Shown: positions 33,838 to 45,498 of the stretch, in pieces
Layout: each line of letters starts with the position of its first letter
How positions within the stretch are numbered: the stretch's first letter is position 1
The notes under the pieces: model-generated
Seen by the model: only the letters and a program-made list of their open reading frames with translations
Databases searched by the model: none
Told to the model about the DNA's origin: nothing
DNA from: Helianthus annuus
Lineage: Eukaryota > Streptophyta > Magnoliopsida > Asterales > Asteraceae
Reading direction: 5' to 3'
Assembly: GCF_002127325.2 (NCBI RefSeq)
Contig: NC_035433.2
Coordinates: 142,961,942-143,025,941, forward strand
DNA: 64,000 nt
Translations under genes and position numbers: made by a program

Positions 33838-34727
33838 CTACAAGCAAAATTAAAAAACAAAACCATATCTCACGTGTCGAAAGATTTGATGAAATGTGGG
33901 AAAATTTGAGAATTTCTTCTTATCGGCTTGCGCTTGCATCGCTAACCAAAGGCTTAGTGCTGCTTGTTCCGTTATTCGCTGTCCTCAATTCACCCGTATT
34001 TTTTGTTTCGGCAAGTGTGGGACCCATCTAGAATGCCTTTCAGATCTCACATTTCCAAAACTTGCCCGTTTTCCTATAGCAGAACCTGACGGTGCACCAT
34101 AAAGATATCAATAAAAAATTTATGAACACAATAATTAATAATAACATTAATAGTAGCAACAATAATGATAATAATAATAATAATAGCATATTTGCCCTTT
34201 TTGTATTGATGGAAATGGGTCGGCTTGGGTTGGCCGACACACTTTTTGCCCAACTTTTTTACAGAATCAAAAAGAAGTGAATGATCCTGTTTTGAAAGAT
34301 AATCCTACCTAGCATGTAGAATTTTCAAAAAAGAAAAAAAGAAGCAAGGAAATGTAAAAGAAGAGTTATTTACACAAATAGTCCCTGTGGTTCTGCGCGA
34401 ATCACAGGTTTGGGTATCTACTTTTTTCGGTGACAACTTTAGGGCTTGTGAGTTTAGTTTGCAACGTGTTTGGGTATTAACACTAACTTTGGTTAAGTTT
34501 TTTGTTAAAATAAGAGGAAATGACCACCTGTATAAAAGAATTATAAAAAGTTGATGAAGAAGCTCATCTGCATGAAATTGTAGCGTTCTCTCCCAATAGA
34601 CTCATTTTCCACTATCGCCAAATAAGCGAGCATGGGATAATGGACAACGTATAACGCATAGTTGTCACTCTGAATATTAACTGCCCACTCACTTAATGAA
34701 AATAAAACCAAATTGTTTCGGCGCGAA

Positions 34728-34886
34728 TCGTTTTGACACGAACCGTTTCGATGCGTACCGTTTCGACGCGAACAGTTTGATCTGTACCGTTTTGAATTGA
34801 ACCGTTTCGACCAGTACCGTTTCGAATCGAACCGTTTCGACGCGAACCGGTACTGGTCGAAATGGTTTTGTTCTAAACGGTACTGG
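34728..34886. repeat. 15-bp minisatellite
   Basis: About eight degenerate copies of a 15-bp unit CCGTTTCGANNNGAA in tandem, ending in a short inverted copy. The period keeps a reading frame open on the minus strand, but the peptide is only the repeat (RFDSKRYWSK-like) and I do not call it a gene. Confidence 0.6.
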
Positions 34887-35334
34887 CAGATTAACACCCA
34901 GTTTCACATCCCAGCCTAGCTCATCTTCTTTGACAAAATCTATAATTTTGCCCAGCTCATCTTCTTCTCATAGTGATACACAAATTACCTGACTATCCTC
35001 CTTATTGTTTAATTTTGCCCTGCTGGATTGAACATGTCATTAACCACCTGAAACCAAAACAGAAAAGTTAAGATTGAAAAAATAAAAAAAAAGACTAATG
35101 AATCTGAAATATATGACTAAGGAAAACCGGCATAAGCGTGGTTTCAAAGGGTGTATACAGTAGCAAATAGGCAAGTTACTTTCAACACTAAACGAACTAA
35201 AGAGAAAACAATACAAAGAATACCGAAGATGTAAGTTAATTCACGACATAAAATCCAAAGAAACTATGGAAAAAATATTAATTTATGATGAACACATATA
35301 AAGACAGTCACATAAAAAGCAAAACCTATACTGA

Positions 35335-35743
35335 TTATGTTCCTGACACAGCATAGCTCCCATGATCGATAACCACAGCAGACGGATCCTACACGATAAC
35401 AACATAAAACAAAAATGTCAATCTAACACGACACTATAACAAATCACACAAGTACTATACTTTACTCAACAGTCAAAACAATCGGTCACCGTATCATCAA
35501 TTAAGCTACAAATCCACATTCTAACAAGTTACATTCAACAAAATTTAAACAATTTAAATCAAATCAACACCTTATCCCAAACTTAACAAGTCCAAAACAA
35601 CACTACCTCATCAAAATCAACTCCACACTCAGCCGCAATACTCCGAATCAAATCCGACGCACTCGCATCAGCCGCAACAATCAAATCCTTACCAGAGTCC
35701 ACAAAATCCAAAACAGCCGCCACATCCAACGATCCTCCAAACC
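35335..35743 (-). pseudogene. OST48: Fragment of OST48 (oligosaccharyltransferase 48-kDa subunit) gene
   Basis: Two exons on the minus strand. Exon 35743-35607 encodes [31 protein letters not shown] and AECGVDFDE. Exon 35388-35335 encodes DPSAVVIDHGSYAVS. This matches, from recall, the N-terminal conserved part of plant OST48/DGL1, an ER membrane subunit for N-glycosylation. Splice sites of the intervening intron look sound (GAG|GTAGTG and GTGTAG|GATCC). After YAVSG the frame stops within two codons, no GT donor is present there, and neither the first exon nor later exons are found, so it is a truncated copy. Parent gene presumably elsewhere. Confidence 0.7.
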
Positions 35744-36760
35744 CTAGAACAATCAAATCTACCAATTTACCAAATCAATTCAGCAATTCACAAACAAACA
35801 CAATAAATCATTACAATAAACTTGCAAACTTGAGAAGTATATTGTTGAAACTTGATAAACCTAAATTTCATTTGGGTTATCTACAAAAACGACAAAAGAA
35901 AGGTAAAATTAAAACCCTAGCTACTAAATCCGTCATCTGGAGTGATAATTATCTGCAATAACATCTATTCGTAAACCCCAAAAACGTTACATGAGTGCAC
36001 ATCATCATCGTCGTCCCCGTTTCTTGTTTCTTCTCGGCTTCAAACATCATCAGGAGTTTTAAATTGGAATGGAAGGAGGAGATGGAGATGAAAGCATTAA
36101 TTAGCAGATATACTACAGTAGGGTTTCAAGAGATAAACGGTGAAGCCACGAATCACCAATTCAATTCAGGGGAAATCAAGAGACGCCAGTTTATTATCAC
36201 ACGCTTTTATTAGGGTTCTAGAATTCCATGTGAAATCTCAACATTAACCCTGCAGCGTCTTAAAATTTTGGAGAACAATGGCTTTAAGCACCTTGTACAT
36301 GTTGCTTTAAAATTGATACACATGGCAAAATTACCATCTTGTACACCACTTCTTCTTTTTAATATATTATAGATTATAGATAATCTGCTCTAAAAGTCTT
36401 TTTTTCATGGTGTTTAGGATTTTTTTTACTTTAAAAAGACTTCTCAAATGGTGTTTGGGATTCTTTTCCTTCTCAAAAGTCGTTATTAGCTCCAAAAATC
36501 ACTTTTAAAAGGAATCTCAAACACCCACTTAATATCCAAGTGTCAGATTATAATGTTTTTATTCCAAAGTGACGTGTTATTCCAAAGTGAGGAAATTTTG
36601 ATGGAATATGAAGATAACAAAAAGGCCACAAAAGAAATTTAGTGTTACTTTTAAAAATGTATGACAAACAAAATAAGACACTTGTTTTAGAAATAAAATA
36701 TATTAAAAGGTGCAACTGCAACTAGTGTCTTATTAAGGTGTTAAATGGTGGTGTTCCTTA
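35744..36760. other. Host sequence without recognised gene
   Basis: AT-rich. The stretch about 36370-36530 has a partly self-complementary TTTGGGATTC/GAATCTCAAAC structure, perhaps an old MITE. No exon of the OST48 fragment was found here. Confidence 0.4.
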
Positions 36761-37089
36761 GGGTGTAGGGAGTGGGCGGCAAACTCACTCGGCAAAGTGA
36801 GTTTGCCACTCGGTAACACCACCACCAACACTAGTTTGCCACTTAAAGTTTACCAATTCGGTGGTGGCTTGACGATGTGGTGAGAGGGGGTGTGTGGGTG
36901 GGGTCCATGTCATCTCTCAACCAATCACACCTTTTTCTTTTTTTAAAGTTTACAACTTCACCAAATGTCTAAACCATTGCCAACACTTTTCACCAAAGTT
37001 TAAACATTTTTCACCGATTGACGTTGCGCACTCTGATTGAAAGGTTTTTTGGTTTGCAACTCTAAAGTGTTTAACCACACCTTACACCC
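36761..37089. mobile_element. Harbinger/Tourist-like MITE
   Basis: 329 bp with inverted ends GGGTGTAGGGAGTG and CACACCTTACACCC (about 11 of 14 match) and flanking TTA duplications at 36758-36760 and 37090-37092. No coding capacity. The TTA target and the end sequence fit the PIF/Harbinger superfamily. Confidence 0.75.
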
Positions 37090-37092
37090 TTA

Positions 37093-38045
37093 GTGGTTAA
37101 TCAAACATGACACAGACCAAAAAAATTTATATGAATTTAAACATGACACTAGAAAATTTCACACGTATTTGGACATCACATAATACAATTAAAATGATGC
37201 GCATAGTTACATTTTCACATCACATTTTCACATCGACTTTACAACTCAAACAATAAGTACTTATAGGAGTGGGATCAAATACAAAACATATTTCGCATTT
37301 AAAAAGTGTATCCAACCATTTACTAAGAGAAGAAAGATCGGATTGTAGGTAAGAACCATTTAAAAAGTGTCATGTAGCATCCAACCAATTATAGAAAAAT
37401 GATAAAATAATATCCTAAATAATATAAATTATATTGAATTCCTTATAAATATGCTAACAAGCAATTAATTCTTTATTTGCATCTTACTTTTTGTTTTCAA
37501 TGTGCTAATTAAGAAAAGTGCTGATATCATTCAAATATGTGCTAAAATCAATTATCTTGATTAATTTTCATGTGCTAATATAATTTAAAAGTGCTACTTT
37601 TATGTATGTATTGTTTTGATGTGTGTTAATTCAACTTTTTTAAGTGCTAAGATCTGTTCTTACGGTTTGTAGGATAAATATGGTTTGTACCGGAACCAAC
37701 CCCAGTACTTATATACACATAGTCACATTTTGACATGGATTTTTCTGAATTTCTACATATTACTCCTTTGAAAATCAATCTTACAACTCAAAACACAAAT
37801 GTTTATATACACATCACAATGAACACAAAACGCTTCTAGACAACTCAACGACATTTCTCGTTTGATATTTAGGTAAAATATTCTACAAATAAATAACTAG
37901 TTGAAGATTTAACTAAAATACCATTTAAAATGATTTGTGATAATTTAACAATACAATATTTATATCATATATGTCGCTTTCATCATATATGGAAAAAGAA
38001 TAAAAGAAGGATATACAAGTTTTGTTCATCAAAACATAACACAAT
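37093..38045. other. AT-rich spacer without recognised gene
   Basis: About 0.95 kb of AT-rich sequence; no reading frame or repeat of note. Confidence 0.4.
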
Positions 38046-38270
38046 AGCCATGGATTTTATAGCCTATTGATATTTTGGGGGTAGGATAAGTCTTTGTGAT
38101 CAATAGGTCTTGGGTTTGATTCTCACAAAGGGTTTTCTGATATTTATTGGGTGCCATCCTGAATTGGTGTATAGGCATTACTCCTAGTGGAGATGGATAT
38201 GATCCAGTGGTACCACTGGTGCACAATGATACTCCAGTATTCCGTCAGTAATCCAAATTTGTCGTTAAAA
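38046..38270 (+). mobile_element. SINE with target duplication
   Basis: 225 bp flanked by a 15-bp direct repeat AAAACATAACACAAT (38031-38045 and 38271-38285), ending in an A run, with a B-box-like GGGTTTGATTC near 38114. This is the pattern of a tRNA-derived SINE inserted by target-primed reverse transcription; box A is weak. Confidence 0.7.
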
Positions 38271-38330
38271 AAAACATAACACAATTATTTATTGTTATAT
38301 ATATTACCTTAAACTTTGTGTTTACACTTA

Positions 38331-38640
38331 GGCCGGAGGGTGTGACATGGCGTCACCCGGCCACATCATCTTCCATAGCGCCCCGCGGGCGCCAACCTCC
38401 ATACCGCGGCAGCGAAAGGGGGGTGCCATCTTCAGCTCACCAGCACGTTAGCGAGGTTAGTTTGTATTGAACGATGAAGGAAAGGTCAAAATGGGGGCAC
38501 TATAGTGTAAAGTGGGTAGTTAAACCATACCCTCCAAGTTAAAAGAAGAGGTTTTAAAGCCCCCTGTGTGACGAGGACATGACGTGACGCTGAGGTGGCG
38601 TGATAAAGCCCTTAGGAGCTTTATACCACACCCTCAAGCC
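38331..38640. mobile_element. Harbinger-like MITE
   Basis: 310 bp with inverted ends GGCCGGAGGGTGTG and CACACCCTCAAGCC and TTA duplications (38328-38330 and 38641-38643). GC-rich interior, no coding capacity. Its right end is about 135 bp from the TATA box of the first defensin-like gene. Confidence 0.75.
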
Positions 38641-38777
38641 TTACCATAAAATTAAGCATGTATAAATACACACACAATAATCATCATTTAATTTGGGAGG
38701 CATAATTGTAAAATATAGCATTTAATATGTTATAAATTGAATATAATCATTTAATGTTATAACTCTAACGCACATCC

Positions 38778-38785
38778 TATAAAAG
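38778..38785 (+). promoter_or_regulatory. TATA box, defensin-like gene 1
   Basis: TATAAAAG, 77 bp before the ATG, inside an upstream block (ATAGCATTTAATATGTT...TTTAATGTTATAAC) conserved among all six genes. Confidence 0.75.
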
Positions 38786-38854
38786 CATACTTTTGTTAAC
38801 TTTTCAAATCACTCTTTGCACTAAACTTCAACATAAAGCAACAAAACACAAGCC

Positions 38855-39257
38855 ATGAAGGTTATTATTAGCATGCTTATTACCCTTTTACTAGTTATTA
38901 TGGTGACTTCAGCACAAACAGGTGAGTTTATGTGTGTGTTTATGTATAATATATGTTGTAATTAAAAAAAGTGGTAGATAATAGAGTAATATCATTTTAT
39001 AATATGTTTTGTTTTATGATGTACGATTTTTGGTGTTTTGATTATTGTTATTGGTTGTGTTAGATACTGGGATTAATAATGAAGGTGTTGAGAGCAAGAT
39101 AAGCATAAATATAGCGACATGTACGGAACTTGAGAATTTACCAGGCGGTCATTGTGGTAAAGGAGATTGCAAAAGGTTGTGTACCCGTTTGCACGGTAAA
39201 GGCGCTTGGGGTAATTGCTCGGGTCCAATAGAGTGTGAATGTCATTGGCATTGTTAA
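38855..39257 (+). CDS. Defensin-like secreted peptide, subtype I, copy 1
   Basis: Two exons, 38855-38921 and 39064-39257, joined by a 142-bp phase-1 GT-AG intron; 86 residues. Exon 1 is a signal peptide (MKVIISMLITLLLVIMVTSA, cleavage likely after TSA). Exon 2 has an acidic linker DTGINNEGVESK and a domain with eight cysteines spaced C-10-C-4-C-3-C-11-C-5-C-1-C-3-C, including the CxxxC and CxC of the cysteine-stabilised alpha-beta fold and a gamma-core GNC-x5-C. Plant defensins share this plan; the spacing also resembles the defensin domain of Asteraceae pollen allergens but without a proline-rich tail. Charge is near neutral. Role unknown (defence or reproductive signalling are options). Confidence 0.82.
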
Positions 39258-39734
39258 AAGCTTCCACATGATCAATATATATGGTCTAGTAGAGATATTT
39301 CCTTATTAATGCTACCAAACGTTGTCATCATAGGTATTTATTATATGTTTTGTGTGAAGTACTAGTAATTTGAGGAATAAAGTTGCTTTCTAAAATAGAC
39401 ACTTGAAAGCTTTAGGATAATGGAAGGGTAGTGGATATTGACCTATTTAACGAACCCGTTTGACCAGTTTTATGCGACCCATTTGCACTTTTTATAACCT
39501 ACCCATTTTAAGAAACCTGTTTTTTTAGACAAAGATGGAAAACTAAAAACAAGACAACAAATGTTGCGTATAAAGAAGTCTCTAGTGACTTGTGTTTTTT
39601 TCATATCTGTTTTTGTTAGTTCATTATAATTCAATCTTTACATCAGTAATGGAACATTTGTTCATATCAAAATTTTATGCAAACACTTATAAATAATAAA
39701 AAAAAATAAGGAAGGCACTTATAAATAATATAGT

Positions 39735-39850
39735 GGCCACTGGCTTCGGCCTAGTGGTAGAAAGAAAACCCTCTAGGTGTTTAAATAGGAGGAGGTCATG
39801 GATTCAATACTCGGAGAGTGCAATATTTAGGGGTTGTTTGGCAACTTTTG
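39735..39850 (+). mobile_element. SINE-like fragment with pol III boxes
   Basis: Contains a box A-like GGCCTAGTGGTAGA and a box B-like GGTCATGGATTCAATAC about 50 bp apart, as in tRNA-derived SINEs. The same fragment recurs at about 44877-44985 because the surrounding segment is duplicated. Confidence 0.5.
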
Positions 39851-40087
39851 CATGAACCAGAGGTCAGAATCATTAAGAACCAATATAATGCTTAACTATT
39901 CAGAGGCAAATGTGTGACCAATTCAGATAAGAGGCCTTAACCATTCAGACTCAGTATAATGCTTAACCATTCAGAGACAATGTCTGAACTATTTAAACAT
40001 CTGCTCGTGAAACAAACAATCTGAACCATTAAATGTTGAACTAGTAAGAAGTCTAAACCATTAAGAGCTCGCTAAAACAAACATCCC

Positions 40088-40296
40088 CAAGGGCGTAGCT
40101 TTCAATGGGCCGGAGGGGGCGCCCGACCCCCCGAACTTTTATCTTAGTAGCGTTACGTATGTACGTTTCGTATAGAATTTTTTAGATATATACGTTTTCG
40201 ACCCCCCGGTTTTACAACAAAGAAATTTACTTGTATAGAATTTTTAGGTTCGGTGACTTCCAACCCCCCGGTGGAATTTTTCAAGCTTCGCCACTG
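40088..40296. mobile_element. hAT-type MITE
   Basis: 209 bp, inverted ends CAAGGGCGTAGCTT and AAGCTTCGCCACTG, 8-bp duplication AACATCCC (40080-40087 and 40297-40304). The duplicated segment near 45253 has the uninserted sequence, which confirms both ends. Confidence 0.85.
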
Positions 40297-41246
40297 AACA
40301 TCCCCTTAGCCGTTAAAATAAATCTTAAAACTTTGACGAAATATGTTATTGAATAGATCTATTTAATAACATAATTCGTCAAAAATTTAAGATTTTAAGA
40401 CACCATTGACGCCACTCACCACTGCATTCATTGTTGTTGCCGCCATAACATTGTTCTTTAATCCCAACATAATTTCTTTGTTTCAAAAGGGTTCATAAAC
40501 TACAAGCACTGCTAATTCTTCGGTATCGATCATCTACTAACTTCATCATAAGCTCAACATTCTTCCAAGATTCCATTGGCAAATTTGATGTGATGTATAC
40601 ATGGATTTATTTATATGGTATCTTAAGGGGAAATAGCTTCACATACAATTTTGAATAGCCATCCTCCATCACTCTGAACCGAGTTTGTAACTCACACATA
40701 TCTAATTCTATCATTAAACTATATTTCTTTGTCCACAGTGGAACTTGAACCCGCACCATTTGAACATAACATATTACATCTAAAATGAAGTGCATGGTCG
40801 CATTTCGACTTGGACTAGGCGTGTTTAACCTAGATTTTTCTTTTCTTTTTTTCTAATAGTTACTACTCTAGAAAATAACTTTACAACTCATAACACCAAT
40901 ATTTATATACTTATCAATATGAACACAAGTTAACTAACTAGGTTAAGATTCAACTAAAATAAAATACCATTTAAACACTTATAAGAATACAATATTTGTA
41001 TCTTATATGGAAAAAGAATAAAAGAATGATATATATAAGTTATTTTCATAAAAAAAATAGAAGACAAATATTCATATTTCTACATTTAACTTTATTTTGA
41101 CTACTACCAATTCAAATATGTAATCAATAATTATTTTGATATAAGTGAATCATACCATTTAAATTTATAGGCCTAATCGTAACATATAGCATTTAATATG
41201 TTAAACGGACAAGATAATTATTTAATGCTATAACTTTAAAGAATCC

Positions 41247-41253
41247 TATAAAA
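41247..41253 (+). promoter_or_regulatory. TATA box, defensin-like gene 2
   Basis: TATAAAA, 80 bp before the ATG, in the conserved block CGTAACATATAGCATTTAA ... GGACAAGATAATTATTTAA shared by all subtype II genes. Confidence 0.75.
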
Positions 41254-41326
41254 GCACATATTTGTAAACAAAACTTTTCACATCGATCAACACTAACCTT
41301 AGAACATAAAGCACAAAACACAAGCG

Positions 41327-41713
41327 ATGAAGTTTACTATTAGCATGTGTATAACACTATTAGTAATCGCAGCGTCAACACAGACATGTGAGTTTATATT
41401 TAGGTATATATAATACATGATCTGTAAAAAAATGTAGATTAGATTCATTTTATTATATGCTTTTAACATATATGAATTTTGGATTTTTGACTACATTTAT
41501 TGGTTTGTGTTAGATGCTGAGATTAATAACGAAGGTGCTGAGAGCGCGTTGAACGTAAGTAAACCAGTCACATGTAGTAGGTATGATGATTTGCCAGGCG
41601 GTAATTGTGATTATGATAAGTGTCAAAAGTTGTGTAACGAGATACACAGGAATCCTGCTTGGGGAGAATGCAATGGCGAAACACAATGTTTATGTTATTG
41701 GTATTGTTTTTAA
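41327..41713 (+). CDS. Defensin-like secreted peptide, subtype II, copy 1
   Basis: Exons 41327-41387 and 41514-41713 with a 126-bp phase-1 intron; 86 residues. Signal peptide MKFTISMCITLLVIAAST, one residue shorter than other subtype II copies, then linker AEINNEGAESALNVSKPVT and the eight-cysteine domain from CSRYDDLPGGN to CLCYWYC plus a final Phe. Spacing is the same as subtype I. The domain is acidic (about seven Asp/Glu against four Lys/Arg), unlike typical cationic antifungal defensins. The last base of exon 1 is T instead of G, giving ACAT|GTGAGT and a Tyr instead of Asp at the junction codon. Confidence 0.8.
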
Positions 41714-42064
41714 AGCTTTAGCACGATTGTATATAAGAAAAAGTCGTTTGATCGACATTTCTTTATGTTTCTTCTGTTTGCATCTTGATTATTGAAAATA
41801 CAAAAAAAAAAAAAAAAAACTACTAGGTTTTATCATGGATGTTAATTATATGTTATGTGTTAAGTACCATATAACCAGATGAATGAAATTGGTAAATCAA
41901 GAATATATGAACTAAAAAAACATGGAATGTGTTGGCTAAATGATAAATATGTTACATAAATTCATGATTACAATACATATATGTAACTACGTATTCAAAA
42001 ACTGAAAAAAAAAATACATATAAATATAACAAATGTGTTAGCTAAATGATAAATATGTTACATA

Positions 42065-42315
42065 AATTCATGACACCCCCACCACCGCACCTGCTGCCCA
42101 CCGTCGCCACCCACTACGAGCACCGTTACCACCCACTACCGCCACCAGCTGTTGATTTCATTCCTTCGTCTTTTCTGTTTTGACTTACAAACAACACAAA
42201 GTAATGATTCATATTATTCTCATATGGTAACCAAACAAGACTATGGCGTTCCTTTGTTCATTTCTTTACCTCATCCATTCCATTACCCCGAAACTAGGAA
42301 GGGTCCAACCAAATA
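42065..42315. mobile_element. Relic of a CCACC-rich transposon
   Basis: Truncated copy of the right half of the element at 56107-56935: a CCACCG-rich stretch, then ATGGTAACCAAACAAGACTA and CTCATCCATTCCATTACCCC. A related relic follows gene 4 at 47139-47370, marking the duplicated cassette boundary. Confidence 0.6.
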
Positions 42316-42390
42316 AAAATAATATTTTAGCATTTAATATGTTATAAAATTGAATATAATTATTTAATGTTATAATTCTAACGCACATCC

Positions 42391-42398
42391 TATAAAAG
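42391..42398 (+). promoter_or_regulatory. TATA box, defensin-like gene 3
   Basis: TATAAAAG, 77 bp before the ATG, in an upstream block nearly identical to that of gene 1. Confidence 0.75.
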
Positions 42399-42467
42399 CA
42401 TAGTTTTGTTAACTTTTCAAATCACTCTTTGCACTAAACTTCAACATAAAGCAACAAAACACAAACC

Positions 42468-42857
42468 ATGAAGGTTGTTATTCGCATGCTTATTACCCTT
42501 TTACTAGTTATCATGGTGACTTCAGCACAAATCGGTGAGTTTATGTATAATATATGTTGTAACTAAAAAAAGTTGTAGATAATAGATTAATGTCATTTTA
42601 TAATATGTTTTTTTTAAGACGTAAGATATTTGGTGTTTTGATTATTATTATTGGTCGTGTTAGATACCGGGATTAATAATGAAGATGCTGAGAGCAAGGT
42701 TGGCATGAATAGACCCACATGTACGGAACTTGAGAATTTACCAGGGGGTCATTGTGGTAAAGGAGATTGCAAAAGGTTGTGTACCCGTTTGCACGGTAAA
42801 GGCGCTTGGGGTGAATGCTCGGGTCGAATAGAGTGTGAATGTCATTGGCATTGTTAA
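42468..42857 (+). CDS. Defensin-like secreted peptide, subtype I, copy 2
   Basis: Exons 42468-42534 and 42664-42857, 129-bp phase-1 intron; 86 residues. Signal MKVVIRMLITLLLVIMVTSA, linker DTGINNEDAESKVGMNRPT, then the same eight-cysteine domain as gene 1 except at two positions between the fourth and sixth cysteines (N to E, P to R). Against gene 1 the differences are mostly amino-acid changing and cluster in signal and linker. An AATAAA lies about 100 bp after the stop (42955-42960). Confidence 0.82.
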
Positions 42858-43059
42858 AAGCTTCCACATGATCAATATATATGGTCTAATACCAAACGTT
42901 GTCATCATTAGGTATTTGTTATATGTTTTGTGTGAAGTACTACGTAGTTTGAGGAATAAAGTTGGTTAATCAAGAAAAGTAACTTCAAACATTAAATCAC
43001 GGAATGTGATAATTGAATGATAATAAAATAAGATTTTATTTATGGAATGTTTAGACTAA

Positions 43060-43389
43060 GAGGAGTGGAGCATCCTTTTGATGGGGCGTCTTGCGACACG
43101 TGACGCCACGTCATATTAGAGGATTTTGACCAAAAAAGGGGGAGTGGGGCAACGTTGCTGGGTGGGGCGTCTTGCGACACGTGGTATTATTTATAAAGGT
43201 GGGATGAATTTAAAAAAAATAATAAAAAACTTGGGCCAAACTATCCGTTGCCAACGGATATATGCATGGGAAATGAAAAAGTTGGGGCGATCTGCTGGAG
43301 ACAGGCTGGAGGGGGACGCCACCCAAGACGCCAAGGGGGGCGGTGTTCCAGGCGACTCGGGTGGGGGAGTCGCCCCACTCCCTTCAGTC
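43060..43389. mobile_element. MITE, Harbinger-like size and target
   Basis: 330 bp with partly matching inverted ends (GAGGAGTGGAGC on the left; GCCCCACTCCCTTCAGTC on the right) and TAA/TTA at the flanks. The interior includes repeated GGGGCGTCTTGCGACACGTG. The same position after gene 1 lacks it, though that copy also lacks neighbouring sequence. Confidence 0.5.
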
Positions 43390-44401
43390 TTAGTATATAA
43401 ACGAAATTGAAGAATACACAATAAAAAATGAGTATTAAACGTTGAATCTTATTATGTTATACTTTCTCTCACTTGGTTTGTGGTGTAACGAGGATTCCGC
43501 ACTCGATACTGGATACGCCATCAGCAACAAGAAATCTCGTAGTTTGTCGATCTGTATCCAGACCTACAAAATGGGAATTTTAAATTTAATATTGAACATG
43601 GGTATAACCGTTTCATCGGTATGCACCGATTAACAAGCGATTGGAAAACGAAACCAACACCCTAATTAGACCGAGTTCTATCGCATCGATGATGTCTCTA
43701 GTAGCCCATTCAGCCGGTAATACCGGCTGGTTTGCCGGTTTTTAAAACATTGTATACAACTATTTAAAAACTACTTCTTCATCTTTAATGGATGCATACT
43801 TCATTGATCCAATATGTTGCAAGCCTTTTGTTGTATTAGCCGTAAGATATGATGTAGATTACTCTAAAAATTTCCTGCACAAAATCAACCCGTGTAATGC
43901 ACGAGCACGGCTATAAAATGAGTCATTCTGTGTGTATGCTTTGTAATTTTATTTATTTATTTATTTTTTTTTTTTTTGATGATTATGAAGGAAACTATAG
44001 TACCATGAATAGACTTATGGGTGTGCATGGATGCTTTCTAAAATAGACACTTGAAAGCTTTGGGATAGGGTAAGTTTCAAAAAAAAAAAAAGTTTCAAAA
44101 AAAAAAAAAATGGAAGGGTAGTGGATATTGACCCATTTAACGAATACATTTGACCAAATTTAATTGATCCATTTACCCGTTCTTTACAACCAATCATTTT
44201 AACGAACCCGTTTGACCAGTTTTACCCGACCCATTTGCACTTTTTAAAATCAACCCATTTTAAGAAACCTGTTTTTTAGACAAAGAAGGAAAACCTAAAA
44301 ACAAGACAACAAATGTTGCGTATAAAGAAGTCTTTAGTGCCTTGTGTTTTTTTCGTATTTGTTTTTGTCAGTTCATTGTAATTCAATCTTTATAAAAGTA
44401 G
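43390..44401. other. Spacer after gene 3, no gene seen
   Basis: AT-rich with T and A runs (43966-43978, 44080-44110). The part from about 44033 on is the duplicate of 39393 onwards after gene 1. No reading frame of note. Confidence 0.45.
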
Positions 44402-44775
44402 GGATCCTTTACATTAATCCAGAAGTGTGAGAATTGTATTATAACACTATATAACACCATATAAACATCGTATAACATTATGTAACACCATATAACACCA
44501 TATAAACACCGTATAACATTATGTAACACCATATAACACCATATAAAACCATATAACACTATGTAACACTATATAACAATATATAACACTATACATCTAT
44601 CATAGACATGCTATCAGACAAATATAGTGTTATATTTGTTATATAGTGTTATATAGTGTTACATAGTGTTATATGGTGTTACATATTGTTACCCGGTGTT
44701 TATATGGTGTTATATAGTGTCATATATAGTGTTATAATACATTTCTCACACTTCTGGATTAATGTACAGGATCCT
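44402..44775. mobile_element. Foldback element with TATAACACCA repeats
   Basis: About 374 bp with inverted ends of roughly 60 bp (ATTAATCCAGAAGTGTGAGA near the left, its complement near the right), and a middle made of imperfect repeats of ATAACACCATATAACA. The parallel position after gene 1 (near 39640) lacks it. Confidence 0.75.
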
Positions 44776-44876
44776 CTATCTAAGTAATGGAACATTTCGT
44801 TCATATTAAAATTTTACGTAAACACTTATAAATAATAAAAAAAATATGTAGACACTTATAAATAATATAGTAGCCA

Positions 44877-44985
44877 TTGAGGCTTCGGCCTAGTGATAGA
44901 AGGAAAACCCTCTAGGTGTTTAAATATGAGGAGGTCATGGATTCAATACCCGGAGAGTGCAACATTTAGGGGCTGTTTGACAACT
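44877..44985 (+). mobile_element. SINE-like fragment, second copy
   Basis: Duplicate of 39735-39850 carried by the segmental duplication, with the same box A-like and box B-like motifs. Confidence 0.45.
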
Positions 44986-45498
44986 TTTAAATGGTAAGTA
45001 TTGAGGTCAAGTGTTGAACTAGAGGTCTAAACCATTAAGTGTCATTAAGAGCCAATATATTGCTTAACCATCCAGAGGCAAATGTGTGACCAATTCAGAT
45101 AAGATGCCTTAACCATTCAGACTCAGTATAATGCTTAACCATTCAGAAGCAAATGTATAAACCATTTAGACATCTGCTCGCGAAACAAACAATCTGAACC
45201 ATTAAATGTTTAACTAGTAAAAAGTCTAAACCATTAAGAGCTCACTAAAACAAACATCCCCTTACCGTTAAAACTAATCTTAAAACTTTGACAAATTATT
45301 TTATTGAATAGACCTATTCAATAACATAATTCATCAAAGTTTTAAGATTCATTGTTGTTGCCGCCATAACATCGTTCTTTAATCCCAACATAATTTATTT
45401 GTTTCAAAAGGATTCATAAACTACAAGCACTGCTAATTCTTCAGTATCGACCATCTACTAATTTCATCATAAGCTCAACATTCTTCCAAGATTCCATT

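Noticed and set aside
33896..34102. Cys-containing ORF on the plus strand as a gene
   Set aside because: No signal peptide, no paralogue, and the opposite strand is equally protein-like (APSGSAIGKRASFGNV); coding status unresolved.
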